From positions 434,001 to 498,000 of the forward strand of contig NZ_JBHULM010000007.1 of the NCBI RefSeq assembly GCF_042684485.1: DNA of 64,000 bases, given 5' to 3'. The stretch comes from Oceanihabitans gracilariae. GTDB taxonomy: Bacteria; Bacteroidota; Bacteroidia; Flavobacteriales; Flavobacteriaceae. Position numbers and translations under genes: made by a program. The notes below the pieces were generated by a model. That model did not search any database. It had not been told where the DNA came from and worked only from the letters and a program-made list of their open reading frames with translations. Shown here one piece after another: positions 1 to 8,313 of this stretch (its first letter is position 1; the number at the start of each line of letters is the position of its first letter).

Positions 1-70
1 TTTGCATTTCATCGTTGTTTTGTAAGAATTTATATATCAATAAGGTACAACATACAAAGTATAACAAACA

Positions 71-98
71 AAAAAAGGAAGCCTTTCGGCTTCCTTTT
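71..98. terminator. Rho-independent terminator, bidirectional
   Basis: An 11-bp stem (AAAAGGAAGCC / GGCTTCCTTTT) with a TTTC loop and A/T tracts on both sides. It lies just beyond the stop of the OmpA-family gene on the minus strand and could also stop transcription entering from the left. Confidence 0.85.
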
Positions 99-120
99 AT
101 ATGTTAGAAAAATCTAGTAA

Positions 121-1797
121 TTACTCTTGATTAATTACTCTAAATTGCGTTCTTCTGTTTGCTAAGTGTTCTCTTTCTGTACAAGAAACACCATCAGCAC
201 ATCTATTTAATAATCTAGTTTCCCCATATCCATTAGATACAATTCTTGAAGAATTGATTCCTTTAGAGATTAAGTAATTCGTTACCGCTTGCGCTCTTCT
301 TTGTGATAAAGAAAGATTACTTGCTTTAGAACCTCTAGAATCTGTATGTGAAGCAATTTCAACAGAAACACCACCAGCAATAGCAGGTAATAATTTTGCA
401 TCAATTTCAGCTTTAGCAGCAGGAGTTAATGTAGCAGAACCTAAGTTCCAGTTTATATTAAGGTCATTATACTCTACTAATTTACAATCTACTTCTTTCC
501 AAGTTGTTAAACCACCTTTTGTTTGTAACACCTCTTTAGATACTGTTTTTGTAATTGCAGGAACAGTACTTTCTACCACTTTAGAATCTTCAGCTAAAAC
601 TGTTTTCTTTAAAGTAGCAGTTTTTTGAGGAATATCGATAGCTCTTGTAGTTGGAGGAGTTACCATTACAGTACGCTTCATTGTTTTTGTTACTGCAGGA
701 ATAGAAACAACTTTTGTAGTTTCAGGAATAATAATTGTTTTAGTAACTGTTTTTGTTTCTTGAGGAATTTCAATAACTCTTGTTGTTGGAGGAGTTACCA
801 TCACCACTCTTTCCATTGTTTTAACTTTTTGAGGAATTTCAATCACTCTAGTAGTTGGAGGAGTTACCATTACTGTTTTCTTAACATTTGTAGTTACAGC
901 AGGAATATCAATTACTCTAGTAGTTGCAGGCTTAACAACCGTTTTTACTGTGTATGTTGCCATACCACAACCATCACTAGATGTAGATGTATCACAATCT
1001 GGAGTTCTAATAAAAGAAGCATCTGCTGTTAATTCTGTAGTGTTTATAGTAATGTTTTGAGCAGGTACACTCTTATAACACCAGTATCTACAATCATTAG
1101 GATCACTAGAAGCACATTCTGCCGCTGGTGTATCACTCATTTCCCATTTAGCAGTTGCTGGCTTAACTTCAATAACTTGATAGTTAGAAGCAAAACTTGC
1201 AGGAACTATTTTTAAAGAAGTACCATACTCTCTCTTTTTATAGGTTCTTGTTTCTGTTCCATATTCTGCAGGTATAACTTCTAAACGTTGTGCAGCTTCT
1301 TGAGTTACCACAGTAACGTCTTGATTTTCATAAACTGCTGGTACCATTTCTAATCTTTGACTAGCTGGTTGTGTAACCACTTCAAAAGTTTGTGTTTCAT
1401 AAACAGCAGGAACCACTTCTAAACGTTGTGAAGCTTCTTTAACAACTACTGTTTCTGTTTCTGTTTCTGTTCTAGAAGGTATTTTTTCTAAACGTTGTGA
1501 AGCTTCTTGAACAATTACTTCAAAAGTTTGTGTTTCATATACCGCTGGTATTACTTCAAGTCTTTGACTTGCATTTGCTACTACTACTTCTTCGTTTACT
1601 GTAGTATACGTTGCAGGTACTGTACTTAATTTTTTGTACGCTGGAGATACCTGTATCGTTACGTCTTGATTTACCCAAACATCTGGTGTTACGCATCGAA
1701 CGTAACATTTTCCGGGTTCAGGATTTGTTGGTAAATCTTGTGCAACTGCAGCTACGCAGACTACAAAAGATAAAATTGTTAGTAAGGTTTTTTTCAT
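121..1797 (-). CDS. OmpA-family outer-membrane protein with two 23-residue repeat arrays
   Basis: 558 residues. An N-terminal signal peptide ends near VAAVAQ (about residue 20). Residues 76-190 hold five copies of a 23-residue repeat of the type ASQRLEVIPAVYETQTFEV. A cysteine-rich linker follows (CASSDPNDCRYWC, about 228-240). A second 23-residue array lies at about 288-400 (PPTTRVIEIPQ core, five copies). Residues 440-558 form an OmpA C-terminal peptidoglycan-binding domain with the conserved SHTDSRGS Asp and LSQRRA Arg. The family anchors the outer membrane to peptidoglycan; the repeat arrays probably form an extended periplasmic or surface stalk, which is inference. The gene is monocistronic, with a -7 element upstream and a strong terminator downstream. 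Confidence 0.85.
   Translation of the reverse strand: MKKTLLTILSFVVCVAAVAQDLPTNPEPGKCYVRCVTPDVWVNQDVTIQVSPAYKKLSTVPATYTTVNEEVVVANASQRLEVIPAVYETQTFEVIVQEASQRLEKIPSRTETETETVVVKEASQRLEVVPAVYETQTFEVVTQPASQRLEMVPAVYENQDVTVVTQEAAQRLEVIPAEYGTETRTYKKREYGTSLKIVPASFASNYQVIEVKPATAKWEMSDTPAAECASSDPNDCRYWCYKSVPAQNITINTTELTADASFIRTPDCDTSTSSDGCGMATYTVKTVVKPATTRVIDIPAVTTNVKKTVMVTPPTTRVIEIPQKVKTMERVVMVTPPTTRVIEIPQETKTVTKTIIIPETTKVVSIPAVTKTMKRTVMVTPPTTRAIDIPQKTATLKKTVLAEDSKVVESTVPAITKTVSKEVLQTKGGLTTWKEVDCKLVEYNDLNINWNLGSATLTPAAKAEIDAKLLPAIAGGVSVEIASHTDSRGSKASNLSLSQRRAQAVTNYLISKGINSSRIVSNGYGETRLLNRCADGVSCTEREHLANRRTQFRVINQE
577..936 (-). repeat. Coding tandem repeat array 2 (69-bp period)
   Basis: About five degenerate units encoding the core TPPTTRVIEIPQ, with a 22-23-residue spacing, inside the OmpA-family gene. 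Codon-level similarity between units is visible in the DNA (repeated ggaggagttacca segments). Confidence 0.8.
1228..1572 (-). repeat. Coding tandem repeat array 1 (69-bp period)
   Basis: Five units encoding ASQRLEVIPAVYETQTFEV variants, each exactly 23 residues apart (starts at residues 76, 99, 122, 145, 168) in the same gene. Confidence 0.85.
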
Positions 1798-1882
1798 TTT
1801 AATATAATTTAATGGTTAAACTATTAATTTAATTATGTAATCTTCAGAAACTACTAACTAACTAATAGTCACTAATTTCAAA

Positions 1883-1890
1883 CAAAATTA
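1883..1890 (-). promoter_or_regulatory. -7 promoter element (TAATTTTG) for the OmpA-family gene
   Basis: On the minus strand the bases match the Bacteroidota -7 consensus TANNTTTG, about 86 bases upstream of the start codon. I see no clear -33 TTG. The long AT-rich leader contains small repeats of taact. Confidence 0.45.
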
Positions 1891-2010
1891 AAACTTATCA
1901 AACTTTTATTAAATAAAAAATTAAGAACTCTTTAACATTTCGATAAACTACAAATTTACCCGACGAAACCTTGACTAAAAAACATAAACAATTGATTATT
2001 AGACGTTAAA

Positions 2011-3030
2011 TTAATGTTTTTGCAGTAAGCTTACAACACTATTATGCATATTGTTTGTATAATCTAAATGCGTAACTAACCTTAGCTTATTATCTCCCAT
2101 TCCTACAAATAAGACACCTTGTGCTTCAAAATTAGAAATAAATGCATTTGAATCTACATCTTCCTGCAGCTCAAAGATTACTATATTAGTTTCAACAGGT
2201 TCCACTTTTTTAACAAAAGAAGCTTTGGTTAAAACTTGGGCTAATTCTTTAGCCTTTGCATGATCTTCTTCTAATCTTTCTACATGATTATCTAAAGCAT
2301 ATATTCCTGCTGCTGCCAAATAACCAACTTGTCGCATAGCTCCTCCAAAAATTTTTCTAATTCGCATTGCGCCTTCCATTACTGCTTCATCTCCTACCAA
2401 TACAGAACCTATTGGACAACCCAATCCTTTACTTAAACAAACAGAAATGGTATCAAATAAGTTTCCATATTGTTCCGTACTTTCTTTTTTGGCTACTAAA
2501 GCATTCCATAGTCTTGCTCCATCTAAATGAAAACCTAGTGCATTAGTTGTACAAATTTCTTTAATTTGTTGAAGCTCTTTAAAATCCCAACAAGCTCCTC
2601 CTCCTTTATTGGTAGTATTTTCTATCTCAACCAATTTAGTTAAAGGACTATGGTAAAAATCTGGAGGATTTATACTATCTACCACATCTTGCGCTGTAAA
2701 CATTCCTCTATGTCCATTTATTAGTTTACAAGATACACCACTATTAAAACTAGCTCCTCCTCCTTCGTAATTAAAAATATGGGCATATTTATCACAAATT
2801 ACTTGATCACCAGGATTTGTATGTAATTTAATGGCAGTTTGGTTTGCCATAGTACCTGTAGGAAAAAACAATGCTTTGGGTTTACCAAACATTTCTGCTA
2901 TACGTTGTTCTAAAGCATTAACAGTAGGATCTTCTTTATACACATCATCACCAACAGAAGCATTCATCATGGCATTTAACATTCCTTTTGTTGGTTTGGT
3001 AACGGTATCACTTCTTAAATCTATTAACAT
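2011..3030 (-). CDS. ltaE: Low-specificity L-threonine aldolase
   Basis: 339 residues, the usual family length. A PLP-dependent fold-type I enzyme that cleaves L-threonine or allo-threonine to glycine and acetaldehyde. The start MLIDLRSDTVTKPT is the family hallmark. FFPTGTMANQTA binds the cofactor phosphate, FHLDGARLWNA carries the Asp that contacts the pyridine nitrogen, and SVCLSKGLGCPIGS contains the Schiff-base lysine (K201). The gene is divergent from prfB with a 94-bp gap and has no clear terminator downstream. Confidence 0.93.
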   Translation of the reverse strand: MLIDLRSDTVTKPTKGMLNAMMNASVGDDVYKEDPTVNALEQRIAEMFGKPKALFFPTGTMANQTAIKLHTNPGDQVICDKYAHIFNYEGGGASFNSGVSCKLINGHRGMFTAQDVVDSINPPDFYHSPLTKLVEIENTTNKGGGACWDFKELQQIKEICTTNALGFHLDGARLWNALVAKKESTEQYGNLFDTISVCLSKGLGCPIGSVLVGDEAVMEGAMRIRKIFGGAMRQVGYLAAAGIYALDNHVERLEEDHAKAKELAQVLTKASFVKKVEPVETNIVIFELQEDVDSNAFISNFEAQGVLFVGMGDNKLRLVTHLDYTNNMHNSVVSLLQKH

Positions 3031-3097
3031 GGTATATCTATTTAATAACTCCTGTAAAATTAAATGAAATTATATTTTACGACACAGTATTAAATTT

Positions 3098-3105
3098 TAT
3101 TTTTG
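3098..3105 (+). promoter_or_regulatory. -7 promoter element (TATTTTTG) for prfB
   Basis: A match to TANNTTTG ending 19 bases before the prfB start codon, so the 5' leader would be very short. Confidence 0.5.
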
Positions 3106-3124
3106 TTAAAAAATTTACTTCCAT

Positions 3125-4235
3125 ATGATAACTACAGATCAAATTAAAGATCTTAACACACGTCTAGGTTCGCTAAGACAATATCTTTGACTTAGATGCC
3201 AAGTTAATAGAAATACAAAACGAAGAAGAACAAACTTTTGACCCTAACTTCTGGAATGACTCAAAAGCTGCAGAATTGGTAATGAAATCCCTTAGAGAAA
3301 AGAAAAAATGGGTAACCGATTTTGATACTGCAAAAACCTTAGTTGAAGATCTTGAGGTAATCTATGAATTCTATAAAGAAGACGAAGCTTCTTTGGAAGA
3401 TGTAGAAACCAGGTTTGAAAAAGCAACGAGTGTTATTGAAGATTTAGAGTTTAAAAACATGCTTTCTGAAGAAGGAGACAGCCTTAGTGCTGTTTTACAA
3501 ATTACTGCTGGTGCTGGAGGAACAGAAAGTTGCGATTGGGCAAGTATGCTCATGCGTATGTATTTAATGTATGCCGAAAAAAATGGCTTTAAAGTTAAAG
3601 AGCTCAATTACCAAGAAGGTGATGTTGCTGGAATTAAAACAGTAACTCTAGAAATTGAAGGAGACTTTGCTTTTGGTTGGCTTAAAGGGGAAAATGGTGT
3701 ACATCGATTAGTACGTATATCTCCTTTTGATAGTAATGCAAAACGCCATACTAGTTTTGCCTCTGTATATGTGTACCCTTTGGTAGATGATACTATTGAA
3801 ATTGAAATTAATCCTGCAGATATAGAAATTGTTACCGCTAGATCTAGTGGTGCTGGAGGACAAAACGTAAATAAAGTAGAAACCAAAGTACAATTAACAC
3901 ATAAACCTACAGGAATTCAAATATCTTGCTCAGAAACGCGTTCTCAACATGATAATCGCGCTAGAGCAATGCAAATGCTAAAATCGCAATTGTATGAAAT
4001 TGAATTACAAAAACAAATGTCGCAACGTGAAGACATAGAAGCAGGAAAAATGAAAATTGAATGGGGAAGCCAAATAAGAAATTATGTAATGCATCCTTAT
4101 AAATTAGTAAAAGATGTAAGATCTGCTCATGAAACAGGTAATGTAGATGCCGTTTTAGATGGTGATATTGCTGGCTTTTTAAAAGCATATTTAATGATGA
4201 TGGGACAACAAACAACAGACAATAATAATTTATAA
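3125..4235 (+). CDS. prfB: Peptide chain release factor 2, expressed through a programmed +1 frameshift
   Basis: The gene starts at the ATG at 3125. It reads 21 codons to ...RQYL, meets an in-frame TGA at 3188-3190, and continues after a +1 shift as DLDAKLIEIQNEEE, giving about 369 residues. RF2 recognises UAA and UGA stops and triggers peptide release. The SPF stop-recognition tripeptide is at about residues 199-201 and the GGQ hydrolysis motif at about 244-246, close to the E. coli positions. A simple ORF call would start falsely at 3276 (VMKSLREKK) and lose the N-terminal 50 residues. An ArsC-like gene follows after 10 bases, possibly co-transcribed. Confidence 0.95.
3182..3191 (+). promoter_or_regulatory. 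prfB programmed frameshift site (TATCTTTGAC)
   Basis: The slippery codon CTT is followed by TGA and C, identical to the canonical RF2 autoregulatory site. The codons before it (CTA AGA CAA) lack the AGGGGG Shine-Dalgarno-like stimulator known from E. coli. Confidence 0.93.
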
Positions 4236-4245
4236 TTACAACTAT

Positions 4246-4590
4246 ATGATTACCATATACCATAATAATAGATGTAGTAAATCTCGAAGCGGACTAGAAA
4301 TTTTAAAAAATTCTGGTCAAAAATTTGAAATAATTAACTATCTTGAAAGCGTTCCGGATTCTGCAGAGCTAAAAAAAATCATCAACCTACTAAATATCAA
4401 CCCGATAGATTTAATTAGAAAAAGCGAAGCAATTTGGAAAGAAAACTATAAAGGCAAAACGTTATCAAACACCCAAATTATTGATGCTATGGCTAAATAC
4501 CCCAAATTAATAGAAAGACCTATTGTTATTAAAGGAGATAAAGCAGTTATTGGTCGTCCTCCAGAAAAAATATTAGATTTAATAACATAA
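4246..4590 (+). CDS. arsC: ArsC/Spx-family arsenate reductase-like protein
   Basis: 114 residues with a thioredoxin fold. The N-terminal IYHNNRCSKSR carries the catalytic Cys10 of glutaredoxin-coupled ArsC enzymes, and RPIVI near residue 91 holds the conserved Arg and cis-Pro segment. ArsC reduces arsenate to arsenite; many chromosomal family members (YffB/ArsC type) have unproven substrates. No arsenite pump or ArsR lies nearby, so an arsenic role is uncertain. It sits 10 bases after prfB, and a cysteine-less paralogue follows. Confidence 0.85.
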   Translation: MITIYHNNRCSKSRSGLEILKNSGQKFEIINYLESVPDSAELKKIINLLNINPIDLIRKSEAIWKENYKGKTLSNTQIIDAMAKYPKLIERPIVIKGDKAVIGRPPEKILDLIT

Positions 4591-4623
4591 CCCCAAACAA
4601 TCCCCAAACAATCCCCAAACAAA
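4591..4623 (+). repeat. Three tandem copies of an 11-bp repeat
   Basis: CCCCAAACAAT repeated at 4591, 4602 and 4613 (the last copy ends AAA). It starts immediately after the arsC stop codon and fills the gap to the paralogue. Confidence 0.9.
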
Positions 4624-4632
4624 AGTTAACCT

Positions 4633-4995
4633 ATGATTTTAATTTATCACAACCCTGAATCTTCAGATTCAATTGAGTGTCTAAATATTTTAAAGAAAAT
4701 CAAAAAAAGACATAAAGTAATTAGACATATTGACAACCCCTTAACAGAAAGAAAATTAAAAAGAATTGTTAAGCTTTTAAATATTAAACCTATTCAATTA
4801 ATTAGAACAGATGCGTCTATTTGGAAAGACCATTATCAAGATCTAGTCACTGATGTTGACGATTTTGAAGATATTGAATACATAAAAATGATGACAGAGT
4901 TTCCTACTCTTATAAGAATACCAATAGTAATAAATGGAGATAAAGCAGCCATTTGCAATCCTCCAGAAAAAATATTAAGCCTTCTTGCTAGCTAA
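4633..4995 (+). CDS. Degenerate ArsC-like paralogue lacking the catalytic cysteine
   Basis: 120 residues, clearly related to the preceding gene (shared IYHN, LNI.PI.LIR, IPIVI.GDKA and PPEKIL). The catalytic HNNRCSKSR is replaced by HNPESSDS, so Cys10 becomes Ser10. Cys16 and another late Cys remain but are not at the active-site position. The Arg of the RPIVI motif is shifted or changed (LIRIPIVI). Reductase activity by the ArsC mechanism is therefore unlikely; a binding or regulatory role is possible but unproven. The reading frame is intact and a terminator follows, so it does not look like a decaying pseudogene. Confidence 0.8.
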   Translation: MILIYHNPESSDSIECLNILKKIKKRHKVIRHIDNPLTERKLKRIVKLLNIKPIQLIRTDASIWKDHYQDLVTDVDDFEDIEYIKMMTEFPTLIRIPIVINGDKAAICNPPEKILSLLAS

Positions 4996-4999
4996 TTTT

Positions 5000-5036
5000 A
5001 AAAGTTTCAAAACTAAAACGTTTTGAAACTTTTTTG
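5000..5036 (+). terminator. Rho-independent terminator after the arsC pair
   Basis: A 13-bp stem AAAGTTTCAAAAC / GTTTTGAAACTTT with a short loop and a T-rich tail, 5 bases after the stop codon. The following 230 bases up to the next gene hold no ORF I can support. Confidence 0.85.
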
Positions 5037-5237
5037 TTTTTTGCCCATTTTAAACTTATTATACTTCTCTATACTCTTCTTTAGCACTCAAGTATAAATC
5101 ACTACTTATTAAACACTTACACTACTCTTAAAAAAATAAAAGATTATAAGACACTGTTAAAATGCTGTTTTACCTCTTTTAAAAGTTAAAAAAATTTCTT
5201 TAACAAACTTTTAACCAAACCCATTTAAACCTTGCTT

Positions 5238-5245
5238 TACATTTG
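5238..5245 (+). promoter_or_regulatory. -7 promoter element (TACATTTG) for the TonB-dependent receptor
   Basis: A match to TANNTTTG 23 bases before the ATG. Confidence 0.45.
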
Positions 5246-5268
5246 CTGTCCTAAGCAAAAAACTAATT

Positions 5269-7677
5269 ATGACTAAACAATTATTTGCATTTTTATGCAT
5301 TTTATTTTTCTCCTTAAATTCTTTCGCACAAAAAGAAGTAAGAATTACAGGAACTATTTTAGAGCAAGAAACTCTACAACCCTTAGAATATGCAACTGTT
5401 GCCTTTTTTAGTAAAAAGGAAAACAGAATGGTTACAGGTGGTATCACAGATCAAAAAGGAAACTTTAATATTCCTGTTTCTGCAGGTGTTTATGATGTTT
5501 CTGTAGAATTTATAGGTTTTGGCACAAAAACTATAGCAAACAAAAGTTTAAACAAAGACACTAATTTAGGTAAGATTTTCCTTAGCGAAGATGCAGAGTC
5601 TCTAGGCGAAGTACAAATTATTGCAGAGCGTACTACAGTAGAAATAAAATTAGACAAAAAAATATATAACGTTGGTAAAGACCTTACGGTTCGTGGTGGT
5701 ACTGTTAGTGATGTTCTTGACAACGTACCTTCTGTAGCTGTAGATGTTGAAGGTAACGTATCGCTTCGTGGACAAGAAAATGTACGTATTTTAATTAACG
5801 GAAAACCTTCAGGTTTAGTAGGTTTAAACTCTACAGATGCATTGCGTCAATTACCAGCAGAATCTATTGAAAAAGTAGAGGTTATTACTTCTCCTTCTGC
5901 AAGATATGACTCTGAAGGTACTGCAGGTATTTTAAATATTATTTTAAGAAGAAGTAAGTTACAAGGATTAAACGGAGCAATAACTGCAAATGCAGGTTAT
6001 AATCCTTCCGCTGGAATATCTGGAAATATAAACTACAGAACAGGAAATGTAAATATATTTAATACCACTGCTTATAATTATAGAGAAGTACCTGGAAATT
6101 CTTATACCAACACAACTTATAAAGATTCTGGAACTAGTATTGAAGAAACTAAAGATTATGACAGAATTAGAAAAGGATTCAACACAAATCTTGGTGTAGA
6201 ATGGTACATTAATGATTCTGCATCATTAACCACTTCTATTTTTTATAGTGATAACAATAATGAAAGTAATACTACAAATAATTTACTTCAATATGACATT
6301 AATAATGCATTAACTAGCTCTAGCTCTCGTTTTGATCCAGAATTAGAAGATGACAAAACCATACAATATGCTGCTAACTTCACTAAAAATTTTAAAACTA
6401 GTGGACACAAGCTTACATTTGATTTTCAATACGAAGACAGCACAGAAGATGAAAACTCTCTAGTAGAAGTAAATGATATATTAAGTGAAAAAGTAGGTAC
6501 GCTTGAAGATCAAGAACGTATTTTATTACAAGGAGATTACGTATTACCAATTGGCGAAAATGCGCAATTTGAATTAGGTTATCGTGGTAATTTTAACAAC
6601 CTTACTACAGACTACGTAGTAGAATTTTTAGATGATACCAATACGTTTTATGTAGATAATAGCTTATCTAATGTTTTAAACTACAAAGAATATATCAATG
6701 CTTTCTATACACAATACGGAAGTAAACACGGTAAGTTTTCATACTTATTAGGTTTACGTATGGAGAATACTAGAATTACTATTGACCAACCTTCAAGTGG
6801 TGATTTTAGCAAAAAAGACTATACAGGTTTATTTCCTACAGTAAATTTAAATTATGAATTATCAGACGCAGAAAGCCTAACTTTAGGGTACAGCAGACGT
6901 TTACGTAGACCTCGCTCACGTTTTATCAACCCATTCCCTTCTCGTTCAAGTGTATCTAGTGTTTTTCAAGGAAATCCTGATTTAGACCCTAGCTATTCTG
7001 GTACTTTTGATCTTGGGTATATTAACCGTTTTGGAAAAGTAACTCTTAACACTTCGGCATACTACCAACATGCAACAGACGTTTTTAACTTTGTAAGCTT
7101 TGATACTGGAGAAACAGTAGATGTTGATGGTGAACAAGTATCTGTTATACAAAGAACACCAATTAACCTTGCTAGTGAAGATAGATATGGTTTTGAGTTT
7201 ACACTTATGTACAAACCTACCCGTAAATTTAATACAAGTGCAAACTTTAATGTTTTTAAATCTAAAACCGAAGGAGTAGATCCTAATGGAGATGATTTAG
7301 GAAACGAAAATACAAGTTGGTACGCAAGATTAAACACCAAATACACACTACCTGCTGATATAGAATGGCAAACAAGTATGAATTACAGCGGACCTACTCA
7401 AGACGCACAAAACAAACGTGAAGGCGTTTTTTCTGCCAATGTAGCATTTAGTAAAGATTTATTTAATGAAAAAGCATCAATAGCTTTTAACGTTAGCGAT
7501 GTATTTAACTCTAGAAAACGTATCATGGATACTAACACAGATACTTTTTATAGTACTAGTGAGTTTCAATGGAGAGAACGTAGCTTCAACCTTTCTTTTA
7601 CATATAGATTTAATCAACCTAAGAAAAAAGACAGAGGAACAAGATCAAATGGTGGAGATGAAGAATTTGAAGGATAA
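5269..7677 (+). CDS. TonB-dependent outer-membrane beta-barrel receptor
   Basis: 802 residues. A signal peptide ends near NSFAQ (about residue 20). A carboxypeptidase-like regulatory (CarboxypepD_reg-like) domain lies at about 23-105 (ITGTILEQETLQPLEYATV). A TonB plug at about 120-220 contains DVLDNVPSVAVDVEGNVSLRG and AGILNIILRR. The C-terminal barrel belongs to the outer-membrane beta-barrel type common in Bacteroidota. The last strand is followed by a charged tail (KKKDRGTRSNGGDEEFEG), so the barrel does not end in the usual terminal aromatic. The gene is monocistronic and no SusD partner lies nearby. Its substrate cannot be inferred; siderophore, peptide or vitamin are all possible. Confidence 0.88.
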   Translation: MTKQLFAFLCILFFSLNSFAQKEVRITGTILEQETLQPLEYATVAFFSKKENRMVTGGITDQKGNFNIPVSAGVYDVSVEFIGFGTKTIANKSLNKDTNLGKIFLSEDAESLGEVQIIAERTTVEIKLDKKIYNVGKDLTVRGGTVSDVLDNVPSVAVDVEGNVSLRGQENVRILINGKPSGLVGLNSTDALRQLPAESIEKVEVITSPSARYDSEGTAGILNIILRRSKLQGLNGAITANAGYNPSAGISGNINYRTGNVNIFNTTAYNYREVPGNSYTNTTYKDSGTSIEETKDYDRIRKGFNTNLGVEWYINDSASLTTSIFYSDNNNESNTTNNLLQYDINNALTSSSSRFDPELEDDKTIQYAANFTKNFKTSGHKLTFDFQYEDSTEDENSLVEVNDILSEKVGTLEDQERILLQGDYVLPIGENAQFELGYRGNFNNLTTDYVVEFLDDTNTFYVDNSLSNVLNYKEYINAFYTQYGSKHGKFSYLLGLRMENTRITIDQPSSGDFSKKDYTGLFPTVNLNYELSDAESLTLGYSRRLRRPRSRFINPFPSRSSVSSVFQGNPDLDPSYSGTFDLGYINRFGKVTLNTSAYYQHATDVFNFVSFDTGETVDVDGEQVSVIQRTPINLASEDRYGFEFTLMYKPTRKFNTSANFNVFKSKTEGVDPNGDDLGNENTSWYARLNTKYTLPADIEWQTSMNYSGPTQDAQNKREGVFSANVAFSKDLFNEKASIAFNVSDVFNSRKRIMDTNTDTFYSTSEFQWRERSFNLSFTYRFNQPKKKDRGTRSNGGDEEFEG

Positions 7678-7705
7678 TATTTAGTTTACACAAACTAAAA
7701 AATAT

Positions 7706-7744
7706 AAAAGCTCCTCTCTTTTTTTTAAGAGAGGAGCTTTTTTT
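7706..7744 (+). terminator. Rho-independent terminator after the TonB-dependent receptor
   Basis: A 15-bp stem (AAAAGCTCCTCTCTT / AAGAGAGGAGCTTTT) closed by six T residues and followed by more T. Confidence 0.9.
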
Positions 7745-7790
7745 ATTACCTATTTTAAAACATTCATTGTATTACAAAGTATACAAAACA

Positions 7791-7826
7791 AAAAAAAAGG
7801 AAACACAATGTGTTTCCCTTTTTTAT
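7791..7826 (-). terminator. Rho-independent terminator for the small membrane protein
   Basis: Stem GGAAACACA / TGTGTTTCC flanked by A and T tracts, just beyond the stop codon of the minus-strand 57-residue gene. Confidence 0.85.
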
Positions 7827-7840
7827 ATATTAAATAAAGC

Positions 7841-8014
7841 TTATGCGTTACGCGCAGCTTTTTTCTCGTCTCTCTTTTCTTTTAAAAACTCCATTAAAGA
7901 ACCACCAATCCAATAAGGAATAACAAAAGTTAATAAAAATATCATTAACCAGAAACCTATAGTTAAAATGGTTAAGAATGCTAAAAAGCCTAAATATTGA
8001 TCAAATTCGAACAT
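7841..8014 (-). CDS. Small single-pass membrane protein (57 residues)
   Basis: Read directly from the sequence: it begins MFEFDQYLGFLAFLTIL, has one or two hydrophobic segments (about residues 8-38, including FWLMIFLLTFVIPYWIGG), and ends in a highly charged tail (FLKEKRDEKKAARNA). The stop codon is followed by its own terminator, and codon use resembles the neighbours, which supports a real gene. Function unknown. The topology resembles small flavobacterial inner-membrane proteins with a basic cytoplasmic tail. The 300 bases between it and the next gene hold only promoter sequence. Confidence 0.75.
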   Translation of the reverse strand: MFEFDQYLGFLAFLTILTIGFWLMIFLLTFVIPYWIGGSLMEFLKEKRDEKKAARNA

Positions 8015-8256
8015 AATTTTTTGGTGTCTTATTTATTATAATAATGCAAATATAAAGTAAAGTGTTTTTTTATGCAATAGAAAATGTAGAATTATTAACA
8101 GAGTTATTAGGATTTATTTTTTGAGTTATTTCTTAAATTTCAATATATAAAAATAATGTTCTTTTTAAAATACGATCCAAAATCAACCAGCTAACCAAAT
8201 CCAATTATAATACTTAAAAAAAAGCATTATAAAATGAGCTGTACTAAGATTCGTTG

Positions 8257-8264
8257 TATATTTG
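8257..8264 (+). promoter_or_regulatory. -7 promoter element (TATATTTG) for the symporter gene
   Basis: A match to TANNTTTG about 50 bases before the ATG at 8314. Confidence 0.5.
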
Positions 8265-8313
8265 CGAGCTTAAAAATAAACAACTGAAGTTTTAAATTAA
8301 TTAGCATATACTT

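Noticed and set aside
625..1032. Plus-strand ORF of 135 residues inside the OmpA gene
   Set aside because: An antisense shadow of the repeat array; the Cys/Asn/Ser-rich product is an artefact of the repeats.
3276..4235. prfB start at 3276
   Set aside because: Misses the conserved N-terminal domain; the frameshift site and the upstream ATG at 3125 explain the full RF2.
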